From the NCBI RefSeq assembly GCF_014269025.2, contig NZ_CP077094.1, positions 2,170,001 through 2,234,000 of the forward strand: DNA of 64,000 nucleotides. Direction: 5' to 3'. This DNA is from Pseudomonas promysalinigenes (GTDB lineage: Bacteria > Pseudomonadota > Gammaproteobacteria > Pseudomonadales > Pseudomonadaceae). Shown one piece after another: positions 45,343-55,334 of this stretch (the first letter of the stretch is position 1; every line of letters starts with the position of its first letter). Made by a program: the position numbers and the translations under genes. The notes below the pieces were generated by a model. That model ran no database searches. It was not told the DNA's origin and saw only the letters and a list, made by a program, of their open reading frames with translations.

Positions 45343-46926
45343 TCAGAGCACCTTGAACCCGTGGGTGCCATCGCGCTCAAGTTGCGCAATCAAGCCGAAT
45401 TCCCAGTCCAGGTAACCCTGCATCGCTTCGCGAGGATTGTCTGTGCCCTCGTAGGGGCGCCGATAGCGATCACTTCTTCGCACGGCAAGTTGGGATTCGC
45501 CAGTCTCCAGCGGCAGCCCGGCAGCGATCCACTGCGCAGTGCCGCCCTCAAGCAGGTAGACCGGAGTGCGTGTGAGTGCCTGCAGGTCTTGAACGGCGAA
45601 GCGCGCCAGCAGGCTGCTGCCGCAGGTCAGCACGTAGCGACTGGCCTGAGGCAGCCGTTCCAAGGCCTCGGCCAGTTGTGCACGAATTGCCCAGTGGGCG
45701 CCTGGGATATGGCGTTTGACGTAGTTTGCACTGGTGGTGAAGTCCAGCAACACCGTGCCGTCTTGCTTGAGCCAAGTGGACAGTTGCTCGACACTGATCT
45801 CGTTGGCTGCGGGCAGGTCTGGCAGTGGCGGCTGCCATTCACCCGCGTTGTCGAAGTCAGCCGGCGACAATCCGTCGAGCACGGCGACCTGCCAGCCCAT
45901 TTGTGCCAGCCACGAGGCGCTCATGTTGGCGCGGACACCGTCGTCGTCCACCAGCACGATCCGCGCCCCGCGCACGCTTGCCACGTGGTCGGTTTCCTGT
46001 ACCAATTGACCACCCGGTACCGAACGGCTGCCAGGCAGGTGCCCGGCGCTATATTCCTCAGGCGTACGCACGTCGAACAGGTAAGTGGTGCGGCCGGCTT
46101 CGGTCTGCCATTGCGCGAGTCCGGCACGGTCCAGCCGCAGTACCCCGGCACGATCGGCCACTTGACGGGCCTGGCGCCCAGCATTGGCACGGGTGCCGGC
46201 GCCGACCTCAGTGAAGCGCCGCTGCTGGCCGTGGGCCAGTCGCTGACCGGCGAGTGTCCAGCCAATGGTCCCATTGCGCAGGGCCGCCACCGGGTTGGGT
46301 ATGCCTGCGTTGACCAGTGACTGAGTGCCGATGATGCTGCGAGTACGGCCGGCACAATTGACCACTACCTGGGTGTTTGGATCTGGCGCCAACTCAGCCA
46401 CCCGCAGCACCAGTTCGGCGCCTGGCACGCTGATGCCTCCCGGTATACTCATGGTCTGATATTCGTCAAAACGGCGGGCATCCAGCACTATTACGTCGGC
46501 TTTTTCATCCAGCAGCGCCTGGACCTGCTCGGCAGCCAGAGACGGCGTGTGGCGCACGCTTTCCACCAGTTCGCCAAAAGCCTTGCTTGGCACGTTGACA
46601 TCACGGAACAGCTCGCCACCGGCAGCGCGCCAGCCGGCCAGGCCGCCGTCGAGCACGGCCACGTCGCTATAGCCCAGCGCAAACAGGCGCCGTGCGGCCA
46701 CCGTGGCGAGGCCTTCGCCATTGTCGTAGACGGTGATGGGGGTTGCTGCTCGCGGCACGCGGGCGAGTACTTCAAGTTCCAGTTTAGACAGGGGAATGTT
46801 GGCGGCGAAGAGCGGGTGGCCCTGGGCGAACGGATCTTCTTCGCGCACGTCGATCAGGGCCAATTCCTCCCGGGCCAGCAGGGCTCGACGGATGTCGCGA
46901 TAGCGGCGGGTGGTGACAGTGCTCAT
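45343..46926 (-). CDS. Four-domain rhodanese-family sulfurtransferase
   Basis: A 527-residue protein with four tandem rhodanese domains. Only domains 2 (Cys191 in VVNCAGRTRS) and 4 (Cys435 in LTCGSSLLA) keep the active-site Cys; domain 1 has Asp68 (YDNGEGLA) and domain 3 Asp328/329 (VDDDGVRA) in its place. The N-terminal domains show LIDVREEDPF and VLDARRFDEY. It likely moves sulfane sulfur, accepting the persulfide formed by the neighbouring thiol dioxygenase pathway or releasing sulfite. Its start overlaps the dioxygenase stop by ATGA, so the pair is co-expressed. Confidence 0.88.
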   Translation of the reverse strand: MSTVTTRRYRDIRRALLAREELALIDVREEDPFAQGHPLFAANIPLSKLELEVLARVPRAATPITVYDNGEGLATVAARRLFALGYSDVAVLDGGLAGWRAAGGELFRDVNVPSKAFGELVESVRHTPSLAAEQVQALLDEKADVIVLDARRFDEYQTMSIPGGISVPGAELVLRVAELAPDPNTQVVVNCAGRTRSIIGTQSLVNAGIPNPVAALRNGTIGWTLAGQRLAHGQQRRFTEVGAGTRANAGRQARQVADRAGVLRLDRAGLAQWQTEAGRTTYLFDVRTPEEYSAGHLPGSRSVPGGQLVQETDHVASVRGARIVLVDDDGVRANMSASWLAQMGWQVAVLDGLSPADFDNAGEWQPPLPDLPAANEISVEQLSTWLKQDGTVLLDFTTSANYVKRHIPGAHWAIRAQLAEALERLPQASRYVLTCGSSLLARFAVQDLQALTRTPVYLLEGGTAQWIAAGLPLETGESQLAVRRSDRYRRPYEGTDNPREAMQGYLDWEFGLIAQLERDGTHGFKVL

Positions 46927-47531
46927 CGGATAGGGTTCTCTTTGGATAGGTCCCAGATGTTGGGCAGGTGGGTATTGGAGTAGCCGGAAATGAACGGTTT
47001 TTCGCTGCCGTCCTCTGCGTAAACAGCGCGCTTGATCGCGCCGATATTGCCGCCGTAGACATGAATGCTGATCGACACCTGGTCGGCGAAGGCATTGCTG
47101 ACCTGATGTATGTCACTGACGCCGGGCAACACTGCCTCAACCTGGCCAGGCAACAAGCGCACTGCCGGGCCCTGTTGTGAGAGTGCGCCTCGACCGTCGC
47201 GCACGAAACCTTGCGCCAGCTCCGCGCCGCGCAGCATCCCAATCAGGCCCCAGACCCGGTGGTCATGCACCGGCGTTTGCTGGCCGGGGCCCCAGACGAA
47301 GCTCACCACAGAGAAACGCTGACGCGAGTCGCAATGCAGAAGGTACTGCTGGTAGCGCTGTGGATCAGGCTGGGCGAGGTCGTTTGGCAGCCAGTCGTCG
47401 TGGGCGACCAGCTCGGCAAGTAACTGCTGGCCGCGGGTAAGCAGGTCACTGTCGTCAGGGCGCTGGTCTAGCAGTGCGGCGAGGCGGTCGATGAAGTGTC
47501 GCAAGCGCTCCGGGCGCAATGTCTGGGTCAT
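46923..47531 (-). CDS. 3-Mercaptopropionate dioxygenase-like thiol dioxygenase (cysteine dioxygenase family)
   Basis: A 202-residue cupin iron enzyme that oxidises a thiol to a sulfinate. Counting from the start, the iron ligands fall at His89 and His91 (PVHDH) and His142, the SHY triad at Ser155, His157 and Tyr159, and Arg168 in IKRAVY. From memory these match the Pseudomonas aeruginosa 3-mercaptopropionate dioxygenase numbering exactly, including the carboxylate-binding Arg168. The cysteine-Tyr crosslink of mammalian CDO is not expected. It precedes the rhodanese with ATGA overlap and is divergent from an SsuA-like gene, all within the sulfur island. Confidence 0.87.
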   Translation of the reverse strand: MTQTLRPERLRHFIDRLAALLDQRPDDSDLLTRGQQLLAELVAHDDWLPNDLAQPDPQRYQQYLLHCDSRQRFSVVSFVWGPGQQTPVHDHRVWGLIGMLRGAELAQGFVRDGRGALSQQGPAVRLLPGQVEAVLPGVSDIHQVSNAFADQVSISIHVYGGNIGAIKRAVYAEDGSEKPFISGYSNTHLPNIWDLSKENPIR

Positions 47532-47827
47532 GGATCATGCTCAGGTTCTGGGTGTGAGTTAACCCTAGCAAACCAATCATATATTCTCAAAATGCAAAAT
47601 GATCATAAGCTAATATGCATAAAATGCATTTACAGCGCTGGCATTCTGTTTTGAAATGTCATTAGCCCAAGGGCTGAGCTGAAACCTAATGTGCATTGCA
47701 GGCACTGCTTAACAAGGTTAGTGTTATAAAAATAACCTTATGAATTCCTTGTGGTTATATAAGGCTTTTGACGAGACCGCACGCGCGGATCGCCTCATCT
47801 TCCCCCGGTGGGTAATTGGAGACGAAC
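47532..47827. promoter_or_regulatory. AT-rich divergent promoter region of the thiol-dioxygenase and SsuA-like genes
   Basis: A 296-bp gap holding no gene. It is the most AT-rich stretch of the island and carries ATTCTCAAA (47583-47591), GCTAATATGCAT (47609-47620) and TATGCATAAAATGCATTTA (47614-47632), elements that recur beside the LysR gene at 61,000-62,100. Confidence 0.6.
47614..47632. promoter_or_regulatory. Recurrent AT-rich element, copy 1
   Basis: TATGCATAAAATGCATTTA contains two self-complementary ATGCAT units three bases apart. One base differs from the copy at 61046-61064 (TATGCAAAAAATGCATTTA). Probably a regulator-binding site for the sulfur genes. Confidence 0.55.
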
Positions 47828-48781
47828 GTGCGCTACATCAAACATTTGGCGGCCACATTGTTGGCCATAACATTCAGCGGTGCTGCCGCCGCCCAGACGC
47901 TGGTAGTGGGTGACCAAAGCTACAACGCCCGTGCAGTAATGGAAGCGGCCGGCGTACTCAGCGACCTGCCCTACACCCTGGAATGGAAGCAATTTACCGC
48001 CGGCTCGCCGGTGGCGGAGGCGCTCAATGTCGGCAGCCTCGACATCGGCCTGCTCGGCGATGCACCCCCGTTGTTCCTCGGTGCGCTCGGGGCGCCGATC
48101 AAGGTCATCGCGGTCAGCCACCAGAACCTTGCAGGTGTCGCTATTCTTGCGCGCAAAGATTCGTCGATCCAAAGCCTGCAGGACCTACGCGGCAAACGTG
48201 CAGCGATCTGGAAGGGCTCGTGGAGTCAGCAGTTGCTATTGAGTGCTCTGGACAAGGCTGGAGTGCCACGCGAGGCAGTTGAACTGCGCTACCTCAGCGC
48301 CCTTGATGCTTCTCATGCCTTGGACGGCGGCTCGGTAGATGTCATAGCCACCTGGGAGCCCTATGTCACCCAACAGGAGCGCCAGGGCGCCCGTGTGCTG
48401 GCTACCGCCGAGGGGGTGATCCCCGCGCAAAGCTTCGTGGTGGCCAACATCAAGGCCGTGGAGCAAAAGCGCGCGCAGATTGCCGATTTCCTGCAGCGCC
48501 TGAAGAAAGCCCGCCAATGGACCTTGAAAGACACGGCCAATACCGATGCCTACGCCGACGCATGGGCCCAGCGCACGCGAGCCGACCGCGACATCGCCCG
48601 AGTCTGGTTCGCCCGCGCGCGCACTGACCTGGCGCCGCTGAATCCGCAGGTAATCGTCGATGCACAGAAGACCATCGACTTCTTCGCCGGGCTTGGCCTG
48701 ATCAAAGCCTACCCGGCGTCGAGCCTATTCGACACTTCCTTTGGCACGGCCTTGCAGACGCCTGTTGCCGGCAACCACTGA
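47828..48781 (+). CDS. SsuA-like sulfonate ABC transporter substrate-binding protein
   Basis: A 317-residue periplasmic binding protein of the SsuA/TauA/NMT1 group. Signal peptide VRYIKHLAATLLAITFSGAAAAQT; binding-protein core with FTAGSPVAEALNVGSLDIGLLGDAPPLFLGA and later DLRGKRAAIWKGS and DVIATWEPYVTQQE. GTG at 47828 is chosen because GGAG lies 7 bases before it; the TTG start 12 bases earlier overlaps that site. No permease or ATPase follows; the next gene is a flavin monooxygenase. Confidence 0.9.
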   Translation: MRYIKHLAATLLAITFSGAAAAQTLVVGDQSYNARAVMEAAGVLSDLPYTLEWKQFTAGSPVAEALNVGSLDIGLLGDAPPLFLGALGAPIKVIAVSHQNLAGVAILARKDSSIQSLQDLRGKRAAIWKGSWSQQLLLSALDKAGVPREAVELRYLSALDASHALDGGSVDVIATWEPYVTQQERQGARVLATAEGVIPAQSFVVANIKAVEQKRAQIADFLQRLKKARQWTLKDTANTDAYADAWAQRTRADRDIARVWFARARTDLAPLNPQVIVDAQKTIDFFAGLGLIKAYPASSLFDTSFGTALQTPVAGNH

Positions 48782-48793
48782 AAGGAGCCTCCA

Positions 48794-50113
48794 ATGAGCA
48801 AACGCCAGATCAAACTTGGTGCCCTGACCATGGGTTGCGGTGGCCCTGGTCGGCACAACCTGTGGCTTGATCCCGAGTTGCCGGCCGATGCCAGCATCAA
48901 TATCGATTGGTACATCGACATCGCCCGCCAGGCCGAGGCGGCGCTATTCGATCTTATGTTCATCGTCGACAGCCAGTTCATCACCGCAAACTCGCCCTCG
49001 CACTACCTCAACCGTCTGGAGCCACTGACACTGCTTTCGGCGCTGGCGGTCAGCACTCGTCATCTCGGCTTGGTCGGTACCCTGACCACCTCCTACAACG
49101 CACCGTTCAACGTTGCTCGCCGGCTGGCCTCGCTTGACCTGATCAGCAAAGGCCGCGCCGGCTGGAACGTGGTCACCAGCGGCGATGCTGGCACTGCGGG
49201 CAATTATGGGTTGGACGAGCACTACGACTACGATACCCGCTATGCCCGGGCCCAGGAACATGTCCAGGTGGTGCAAGGTCTCTGGAATTCGTACGAGGAC
49301 GATGCCTTCCCTCGGGACCGCACTAGTGGCCGCTTCCTAGACTCGGCCAAGTTGCACGCCCTCAATCACAGGGGCGAGTACTTTTCGGTGGTCGGGCCGC
49401 TGAACATACAACGTTCGCCGCAGGGCCAGCCGGTGATCTTCCAGGCCGGCGATTCCGAACAGGGCCGCGACCTCGGGGCCGCCACTGCCGACGTAGTGTT
49501 CACCCACGCTGCAAGCGTCGAGCAGGGCCAGGCGTTCTACCGCGATATCAAAGCTCGGGCCGCGCGGCGGGGGCGTGACCCGGAGCAGCTTTTGGTCATG
49601 CCAGGGGCGGAAATCTTCGTGGGCGATAGCGACGAGGACGGTCGCGAGATCGAACGCCACTATCATCAGACCGATCATAGCTTCGACCTGGCACTGAAGG
49701 AATTTGGGCGTAATTTTGGCTGGCACGATTTCAGCCAGTACGACCTTGATGCGCCGTTTCCCCAGGCCAGCCTCGAGTTCGCCCGCAGCAGTTTTTTCAC
49801 CAACGCCAAGCGTATCGCTGACCAAGCCCGGGACAAAGGTTTTAGCCTGCGCCAGACAGTCGAGTTCGGTCGCCAGCTGCGTCCGGGAGCCTTCGTCGGT
49901 TCGGCGCAGACCGTGGCGCAAAGGATGGCCGAGTGGTTCGAGGCCCGGGCGCTGGACGGTTTCAATATCTACATCGGCCATCCCGGGCAGTTCCGCCGTT
50001 TCACCGAAGAGGTGGTGCCGCTGTTGCAGGAGCGGGGGGTTTACCGCACGGCGTATGAAGGCAGCACCTTGCGCGAGAATCTGGGGTTGCCCATCCCACG
50101 CTTTGGTGGTTAG
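48794..50113 (+). CDS. NtaA/SnaA/DszA-family FMNH2-dependent monooxygenase
   Basis: A 439-residue bacterial-luciferase-fold monooxygenase. The N terminus MSKRQIKLGALTMGCGGPGRHNLW, then [20 protein letters not shown] and [28 protein letters not shown] are standard for the NtaA/DszA group, which uses reduced flavin from a separate reductase to break C-S or C-N bonds. The substrate is probably an organosulfur compound, by context. AAAGGAGCC before the ATG. Follows an SsuA-like gene by 12 bp; a paralogue lies at 51397-52731. Confidence 0.88.
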   Translation: MSKRQIKLGALTMGCGGPGRHNLWLDPELPADASINIDWYIDIARQAEAALFDLMFIVDSQFITANSPSHYLNRLEPLTLLSALAVSTRHLGLVGTLTTSYNAPFNVARRLASLDLISKGRAGWNVVTSGDAGTAGNYGLDEHYDYDTRYARAQEHVQVVQGLWNSYEDDAFPRDRTSGRFLDSAKLHALNHRGEYFSVVGPLNIQRSPQGQPVIFQAGDSEQGRDLGAATADVVFTHAASVEQGQAFYRDIKARAARRGRDPEQLLVMPGAEIFVGDSDEDGREIERHYHQTDHSFDLALKEFGRNFGWHDFSQYDLDAPFPQASLEFARSSFFTNAKRIADQARDKGFSLRQTVEFGRQLRPGAFVGSAQTVAQRMAEWFEARALDGFNIYIGHPGQFRRFTEEVVPLLQERGVYRTAYEGSTLRENLGLPIPRFGG

Positions 50114-50119
50114 TCGGTT

Positions 50120-50144
50120 CGCGGGGCTGGCGAGTAGTCCCGCG
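50120..50144. terminator. Weak hairpin downstream of the monooxygenase
   Basis: CGCGGG (50120-50125) pairs with CCCGCG (50139-50144) over a 13-nt loop; a smaller CGCCC-AATA-GGGCG stem followed by TTT is at 50231-50244. Both lie between convergent monooxygenase genes. Confidence 0.3.
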
Positions 50145-50265
50145 GCATGCGCTAGGTTTGTAAGTCGCCTGCCCGACGTTGTTGACCCCCTGCAAACCCA
50201 GCAGGCTACGCATCTGGATAGCCGGTGATGCGCCCAATAGGGCGTTTCAGCAGGGGGGGAACCTA

Positions 50266-51366
50266 CTAGGCTGAGCGGGTGATGCAAGCGCCTTGCTGCT
50301 GCGCAACCAGCGCACGAATCCGCGGAATCAGCTCTTGCCCATATTCCACGGCGTCTCGTAACTGCTCGAACCCGCGAAATAGAAAAGTGCTTACGCCCAG
50401 TTCGTAATAGGCTAGCGCAGCCTCGGCCACCTGCTCGGGCGTGCCGACCAGCGAGGTAGAGTTGCCGGCGCCGCCGCCCAAGGCCGCGATCTCGGTCCAC
50501 AACCGGGTGTCATGTACTTTGCGCTCTGCAGCCAACTGCACAAGGCGTTCGGAGCCGGCGTTGCTCTTACCGAAATTTTTCTCGCGGCGCTTGCCCTGGC
50601 GGATGCTGATGCGTTGCTGGGCATCGGCTAAGATGCGCTCGGCCCGCGCCCAGGCCTCTTCTTGCGTGGCACCGAGGATGGGGCGTAACGAGAGACTGAA
50701 GCGGATATGATTCTCCCGCCCGTACCGGGCAGCCGCCTTGCGCACCTGAGCGATGCGCTCGCGCACTTGCTCCAGTGGTTCACCCCACATCATGTATACG
50801 TCGGCATGTCGCGCGGCGACTTCCACTGCCGCGTCCGATGCCCCGGAGAAGTAGACTGGCAGCTTGCCCACGGGTTTCACCAGGGTCAGGTTGTCTTCCA
50901 CCCGGTAGTGCGCCCCTTGATGGTCGAATGGAGTGGTCTGGGTCCAGGTATTGTGCAGTACCTCTAGGTATTCGTCAGTGCGCGCATACCGCGCATCCTT
51001 GTTGAGGAAGTCGCCGTCGCGCTGCAAGTCGCCGCTATCGCCGCCGGTGATCACATTGATCGAGGCACGGCCACGGCTCAATTGGTCGAGTGTGGCGAAC
51101 TGTCGAGCGGTGAAGGTCGGGGCCTGGAAGCCGGGGCGGTGCGCCACAAGTAGGCCGATGCGCTCTGTCAGTGCAGCGACGTAGCTGGCCAGAATCATCG
51201 AGTCTGGGGCACTGGTGTTAACCGCCAGCAGGGCTTTATCGAAGCCTGCGTATTCCTGGGCCTGGGCAAAAGCCTTGATGAAGTCCAGGTCAACCAGCGG
51301 GCCTCGGGGAGCCTGGGATTCGCTGCTTTCCTGGGCGCTGATGAAGCCAATGAATTCAAGGGTCAT
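50266..51366 (-). CDS. SsuD-type FMNH2-dependent alkanesulfonate monooxygenase
   Basis: A 366-residue luciferase-fold monooxygenase of the SsuD group: MTLEFIGFISAQESSESQAPRG, then RASINVITGGDSGDLQRDGDFLNKDARYARTDEYLEVLH and VKPVGKLPVYFSGASDAAVEVAARHADVYMMWGEP. SsuD converts alkanesulfonates to aldehyde and sulfite with reduced FMN. AAGGAG precedes the ATG at 51366; the upstream TTG at 51387 overlaps it. It is the last gene of a long minus-strand run, 30 bp from the NtaA-like gene. Confidence 0.88.
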   Translation of the reverse strand: MTLEFIGFISAQESSESQAPRGPLVDLDFIKAFAQAQEYAGFDKALLAVNTSAPDSMILASYVAALTERIGLLVAHRPGFQAPTFTARQFATLDQLSRGRASINVITGGDSGDLQRDGDFLNKDARYARTDEYLEVLHNTWTQTTPFDHQGAHYRVEDNLTLVKPVGKLPVYFSGASDAAVEVAARHADVYMMWGEPLEQVRERIAQVRKAAARYGRENHIRFSLSLRPILGATQEEAWARAERILADAQQRISIRQGKRREKNFGKSNAGSERLVQLAAERKVHDTRLWTEIAALGGGAGNSTSLVGTPEQVAEAALAYYELGVSTFLFRGFEQLRDAVEYGQELIPRIRALVAQQQGACITRSA

Positions 51367-51396
51367 GTGGTGGAACTCCTTTAGCAAGGGCAGTGG

Positions 51397-52731
51397 TCAG
51401 GCGCAAGCAGTCTGGCTGCGGATTCGGCTGTAGCGGTTGGTAGGCACGCTTAGGCCAAAGCTGTCGCGCAACGTGCTGCCTGTATACTCGCTGCGCACCA
51501 GGTTGCGGGCCTGGAGAAGGGGTACTACCAGTTCGGTGAAGTACTTCAGACCATCGGGCAGCAACGAGTTGATGATGAAACCGTCGGCGGCGCCGCCCTC
51601 GAACCAAGCCTGTAAGGCATCGGCAACCTGTTCGGGGGTGCCTGTGAAGTCCCGCCGCGGGCGCGAGAAGCGCAAGGCAATTTCGCGCAGGCTCAGGCCC
51701 TCTTCGCGGGCCAGTTGTTTCAACTGGTCGGCAGTGCCTTTATGGCTGTTGTCGCCGAGTGTTCCTAGGTCGGGGAAGGGCGCGTCCAGGTCATGCTGGG
51801 TGAAATCGTAGTCGTTGAACGGTCGGCCAAGGGCGACCAGGGCATCTTCGACGCTCACCAATTCCACGGCCTGCTGGTAGCGGCGCTCGACCTCTGCTTC
51901 ATCGCGGCCGATGATGGGGCGGATACCCGGCAGAATGAACAGTTGGTCGGGTTCGCGACCATGGCCGGCGGCGCGCCGTTTCAGGTCGTGATAGTAAGCG
52001 CGTGCGTCAGCGTATGACTCGGGGTTGACGAAGATTGCGTCGGCGTTCTGCGCTGCGAAATCGCGGCCGTCTTCAGACACCCCGGCCTGGAAGATCAGCG
52101 GTTGGCCCTGGGGTGAGCGCTGGATGTTCAGCGGCCCTTTAACCTTGAAGAACTCGCCCTGATGGCCCAGGGTGTGCAGCTTGGCCGGGTCGAAAAACTC
52201 GCCGGTCTCTTTGTTGCGGGTAAACGCATCGTCCTCCCACGAGTCCCACAGGCCCTGAACTACCTGGACATGTTCACGGGCAATGCGGTAGCGCACGGCA
52301 TGAGGCGGGTGCTGGTCCTTGCCGAAGTTATCCGCGGTACCCGACAGCCACGATGTCACCACGTTCCAGCCGGCGCGGCCGCCGCTGATCAGATCCAGCG
52401 AGGCGAACTGGCGGGCCACCTGAAAAGGCTCGGTGTAGCTGACGGTGACCGTGGCCACCAGGCCGATGTGGGAGGTGACAGCTGCCAGCGCTGAAAGTAT
52501 CGTTAGCGGCTCGAAGCGATTCAAATAATGGGGGCTGGAGCGGGCGTGGATGTGCAAGCTGTCGGCGATGAAGGCAAAGTCGAACTTCGCAGCCTCCGCC
52601 AGTTGTGCCTGTTGCTTGTAGTAGCCGAAATTGACACTGGCGTCAGCCAGTGCCTGCGGATGACGCCATTCGCCCCAGCCGTGGCCGACGCCATGAATCA
52701 TTGCGCCGAGGTGGATCTGTCGTTTACTCAT
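51397..52731 (-). CDS. Second NtaA/SnaA/DszA-family monooxygenase
   Basis: A 444-residue luciferase-fold monooxygenase, paralogous to the one at 48794: [77 protein letters not shown] and [18 protein letters not shown]. The start is the ATG at 52731 (matching the paralogue's MSKRQ); an ATG two codons earlier (52737) is too close to the GAGG. Placed between an Opp-type ABC importer and an SsuD-like gene, so it probably attacks what that transporter brings in. Confidence 0.88.
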   Translation of the reverse strand: MSKRQIHLGAMIHGVGHGWGEWRHPQALADASVNFGYYKQQAQLAEAAKFDFAFIADSLHIHARSSPHYLNRFEPLTILSALAAVTSHIGLVATVTVSYTEPFQVARQFASLDLISGGRAGWNVVTSWLSGTADNFGKDQHPPHAVRYRIAREHVQVVQGLWDSWEDDAFTRNKETGEFFDPAKLHTLGHQGEFFKVKGPLNIQRSPQGQPLIFQAGVSEDGRDFAAQNADAIFVNPESYADARAYYHDLKRRAAGHGREPDQLFILPGIRPIIGRDEAEVERRYQQAVELVSVEDALVALGRPFNDYDFTQHDLDAPFPDLGTLGDNSHKGTADQLKQLAREEGLSLREIALRFSRPRRDFTGTPEQVADALQAWFEGGAADGFIINSLLPDGLKYFTELVVPLLQARNLVRSEYTGSTLRDSFGLSVPTNRYSRIRSQTACA

Positions 52732-52802
52732 GCTCATTACCTCTGGCCGATAGGCCTCAATGTCTGATCCGCGCGACACGCCTGTGCCGCGTGGCACACC
52801 GG

Positions 52803-54422
52803 TCAAACCGCCACGGGCAGCACGCTGCGCGAATGCCCTGGTACTGCGTCGATCAGCGCTTGGGTGTAGACGCTGGCCGGTTGGCCGAACACCTGCACCG
52901 CCGGCCCTTGCTCGACTACCTGCCCGCGCCGAAGCACCAGCACCTGGTCGGCCATGCTTGCCACTACCGCAAGGTCGTGGGAAACCAGTACGTAAGCCAT
53001 GCCCGATTCGCGCTGCAGTTCATCCAGCAGGGCGAGGATCTGTGCTTGTACCGATACATCCAGTGCGCTGACCGGCTCGTCGAGCAGTAGCACGTCGGGC
53101 TCCAGGGCCAGGGCTCTGGCGATGGCCACCCGCTGGCGCTGGCCTCCGGACAGCTCTCGGGGCAAACGGTCGAGCAAGTGCACCGGCAGGTGCACCCTGG
53201 TGATCAGTTCGCGGGCCTTACATTCCAGTGCATGGCCCCTCAGCAAGCCGAACGAAACCAGCGGCTCGACGATGCTATCGAACACGGTGAAACGCGGGTC
53301 GAGGGCGGCAAACGGGTTCTGCTGCACCAACTGAATACGTCGGCGCAGGGGCCGGAACTGCCGCCAACTGAGCCCGCTGATATTCGCGCCAGCGAACTCG
53401 ACATGCCCTTGGCTAGGTTTCTCCAACCCCAGGGCAATACGCAGCGCCGTGCTTTTGCCTGAGCCAGACTCGCCCACGATGGCTAGCGTTTCCCCGGGAT
53501 GCACTTCAAGGTTCAGATCATCCAGGGCGGTGAAGTGGGTATGCTGGCCTGGCAGAGCAAAGTGTTTACCGATGTGACTCAGGCGCAGCAGGGGCGCCTG
53601 GCGCGCCACTGCATGCGGCCGGCGTCGTGGGACGAGGGCCGGGGCGGCATTGAGCAGACTACGCGTATAGGGATGCCTAGCGCTCCAGAGTATTTCCCTG
53701 GCAGAAGCGTGCTCAATGAGTTTGCCCTGTTTCATCACTAGCAACCGGTCGGCGCGGTCGCATGCCATGCCCAGGTCATGGGTGATGATCACTAACGAGA
53801 TGCCGCGCTCGGCCACCAGCTGTTGCAGATGATCGAGAATGCGCCGCTGTACCGTGGCATCCAGCGCGCTGGTGGGCTCGTCGGCAACGATCAGCCGAGG
53901 CTCGCCCGCCAAGGCGATGGCGATCAGCACACGCTGACGCATACCTCCCGATAATTCGTGGGGATACTGCCGCGCCCGCAGCGGCGGCTCGTCAAGGCCG
54001 ACTTGGGCCAGCAGCGCCAGCACGTCGCTGTCTACCTCGGGGTAGTGTTGGCCACGGGCCAGCTTCAGGGCCTCGGCGACCTGCTGGCCAACGCGCAGGG
54101 TAGGGTTGAGGCTGACCATCGGGTCCTGCGGCACAAAGCCTACGATACGCCCACGCAACCGGCGCCTGCTTCGCTCGTCGGCTTGGGCCACATCGACGCC
54201 TTCGACCCACAAGTGGCCCTGGTCGATGCGAGCATTTTCCGGCAATAGGCCCAGCAGGGCGTTGGCCAGGGTCGACTTTCCCGAACCGGACTCGCCGACG
54301 ATGGCTAGGGTTTCGCCTAGGTTCAGGTTGAACGACAACTGGCTCACCGCCTCGGTGCGTTGCCCGGCGCACGAGTAACTGACACTCAGGTCGCGTGCTT
54401 CGATCAAGGTCGACGGGTTCAT
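52803..54422 (-). CDS. Fused Opp/Dpp-type ABC transporter ATPase (two nucleotide-binding domains)
   Basis: A 539-residue protein with two ATPase modules (DppD- plus DppF-like, as in GsiA/YejF). Each has a Walker [10 protein letters not shown], and ABC signatures [15 protein letters not shown] and [15 protein letters not shown], with Walker [13 protein letters not shown] and [11 protein letters not shown]. The ATG at 54422 overlaps the permease stop (ATGA). It powers the importer encoded by the three genes upstream. Confidence 0.94.
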   Translation of the reverse strand: MNPSTLIEARDLSVSYSCAGQRTEAVSQLSFNLNLGETLAIVGESGSGKSTLANALLGLLPENARIDQGHLWVEGVDVAQADERSRRRLRGRIVGFVPQDPMVSLNPTLRVGQQVAEALKLARGQHYPEVDSDVLALLAQVGLDEPPLRARQYPHELSGGMRQRVLIAIALAGEPRLIVADEPTSALDATVQRRILDHLQQLVAERGISLVIITHDLGMACDRADRLLVMKQGKLIEHASAREILWSARHPYTRSLLNAAPALVPRRRPHAVARQAPLLRLSHIGKHFALPGQHTHFTALDDLNLEVHPGETLAIVGESGSGKSTALRIALGLEKPSQGHVEFAGANISGLSWRQFRPLRRRIQLVQQNPFAALDPRFTVFDSIVEPLVSFGLLRGHALECKARELITRVHLPVHLLDRLPRELSGGQRQRVAIARALALEPDVLLLDEPVSALDVSVQAQILALLDELQRESGMAYVLVSHDLAVVASMADQVLVLRRGQVVEQGPAVQVFGQPASVYTQALIDAVPGHSRSVLPVAV

Positions 54423-55333
54423 CGAGCATGCTCCTCGGCGCTGCGCGCCAGGTGGTTTAAGCTGAACACCACGGCCACCACGAACAGCCCCGGCAGCACC
54501 GATACCCAAGGCGCCGTGACGAGAAAGTGACGACCGTTGGCGATCAGCGTGCCCCATTCAGCTGCTGGCGGCGCCGCTCCAAAGCCAAGAAAACTGAGGC
54601 CGGCAGTGGCCAGAATGGCGGCGCCGAAGTCCAGTGTGGCGAGCACGGCCACCGGGCCCCAGGCGTTGGGCAGCACATGGCGCAGCAGCGTGCGCGCCCA
54701 ACTGGCGCCTCCCAGACGCGCGGCTTCGACGTAGGGCAAGGTCTTGATTCTTAGCACCTCGGCGCGAGTGGTGCGGGCGAAGCCTGGGATGATCCCGACG
54801 CCCACGGCAACAGCCACAGGCACCGTGCCGAAGCCGATAGCAGTGACGATGGCCAGCGCCAGGAGGAGGCCGGGCAGCGCCAGCAACACGTCGATCAAGC
54901 GCATCAGTGCAGCGTCGATGCGCCCCCCGGCAAAACCGGCCAGCGCACCAACACCAAGGCCACCGAACAATGCGATTGCCACCGCCAGCAGGGCGGCCAG
55001 CACTGACAGGCGTGCGCCGTACACCACTCGTGTGTAAAGGTCGCGGCCCAACTCGTCAGTGCCGAACCAGTGCACCAGCCCGGGTGTGCTGAGCTTGTCG
55101 CCAGGCGAAGTGGCATAAGGGTCGAAGCTGGTCAGCAATTGCGGCGCCAGCGCGGCAAACAGGGCGAACAGCACGATCAGCAGCGCCAGGCTGAAGCCGG
55201 GTTGGCGCAGCAGCGCGATCAGAGTGTGCTTAGTGCGCTGCAATCGGCTACGACGCTTCCAGGCGGCAGCAGGTCGTGCCGGGAAACCTGCAGAAGCAGT
55301 ATCGTTGCGGGGCACCGGGATATGCATGGTCAT
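54419..55333 (-). CDS. DppC/OppC-type ABC permease
   Basis: A 304-residue inner-membrane protein with an N-terminal helix, then a five-helix BPD_transp_1 domain. PQLLTSFDPYATSPGDKLSTPGLVHWFGTDELGRDLYTRVVYGARLSV is the OppC N-terminal signature, and the coupling loop reads EAARLGGASWARTLLRHVLPN. AAGGTG lies before the ATG at 55333. It starts 3 bases past the DppB-like stop region. Confidence 0.94.
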   Translation of the reverse strand: MTMHIPVPRNDTASAGFPARPAAAWKRRSRLQRTKHTLIALLRQPGFSLALLIVLFALFAALAPQLLTSFDPYATSPGDKLSTPGLVHWFGTDELGRDLYTRVVYGARLSVLAALLAVAIALFGGLGVGALAGFAGGRIDAALMRLIDVLLALPGLLLALAIVTAIGFGTVPVAVAVGVGIIPGFARTTRAEVLRIKTLPYVEAARLGGASWARTLLRHVLPNAWGPVAVLATLDFGAAILATAGLSFLGFGAAPPAAEWGTLIANGRHFLVTAPWVSVLPGLFVVAVVFSLNHLARSAEEHAR

Positions 55334-55334
55334 C

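Noticed and set aside
45207..45389. A 60-codon minus-strand frame before the rhodanese stop
   Set aside because: Overlaps the end of the rhodanese gene and has no coding character.
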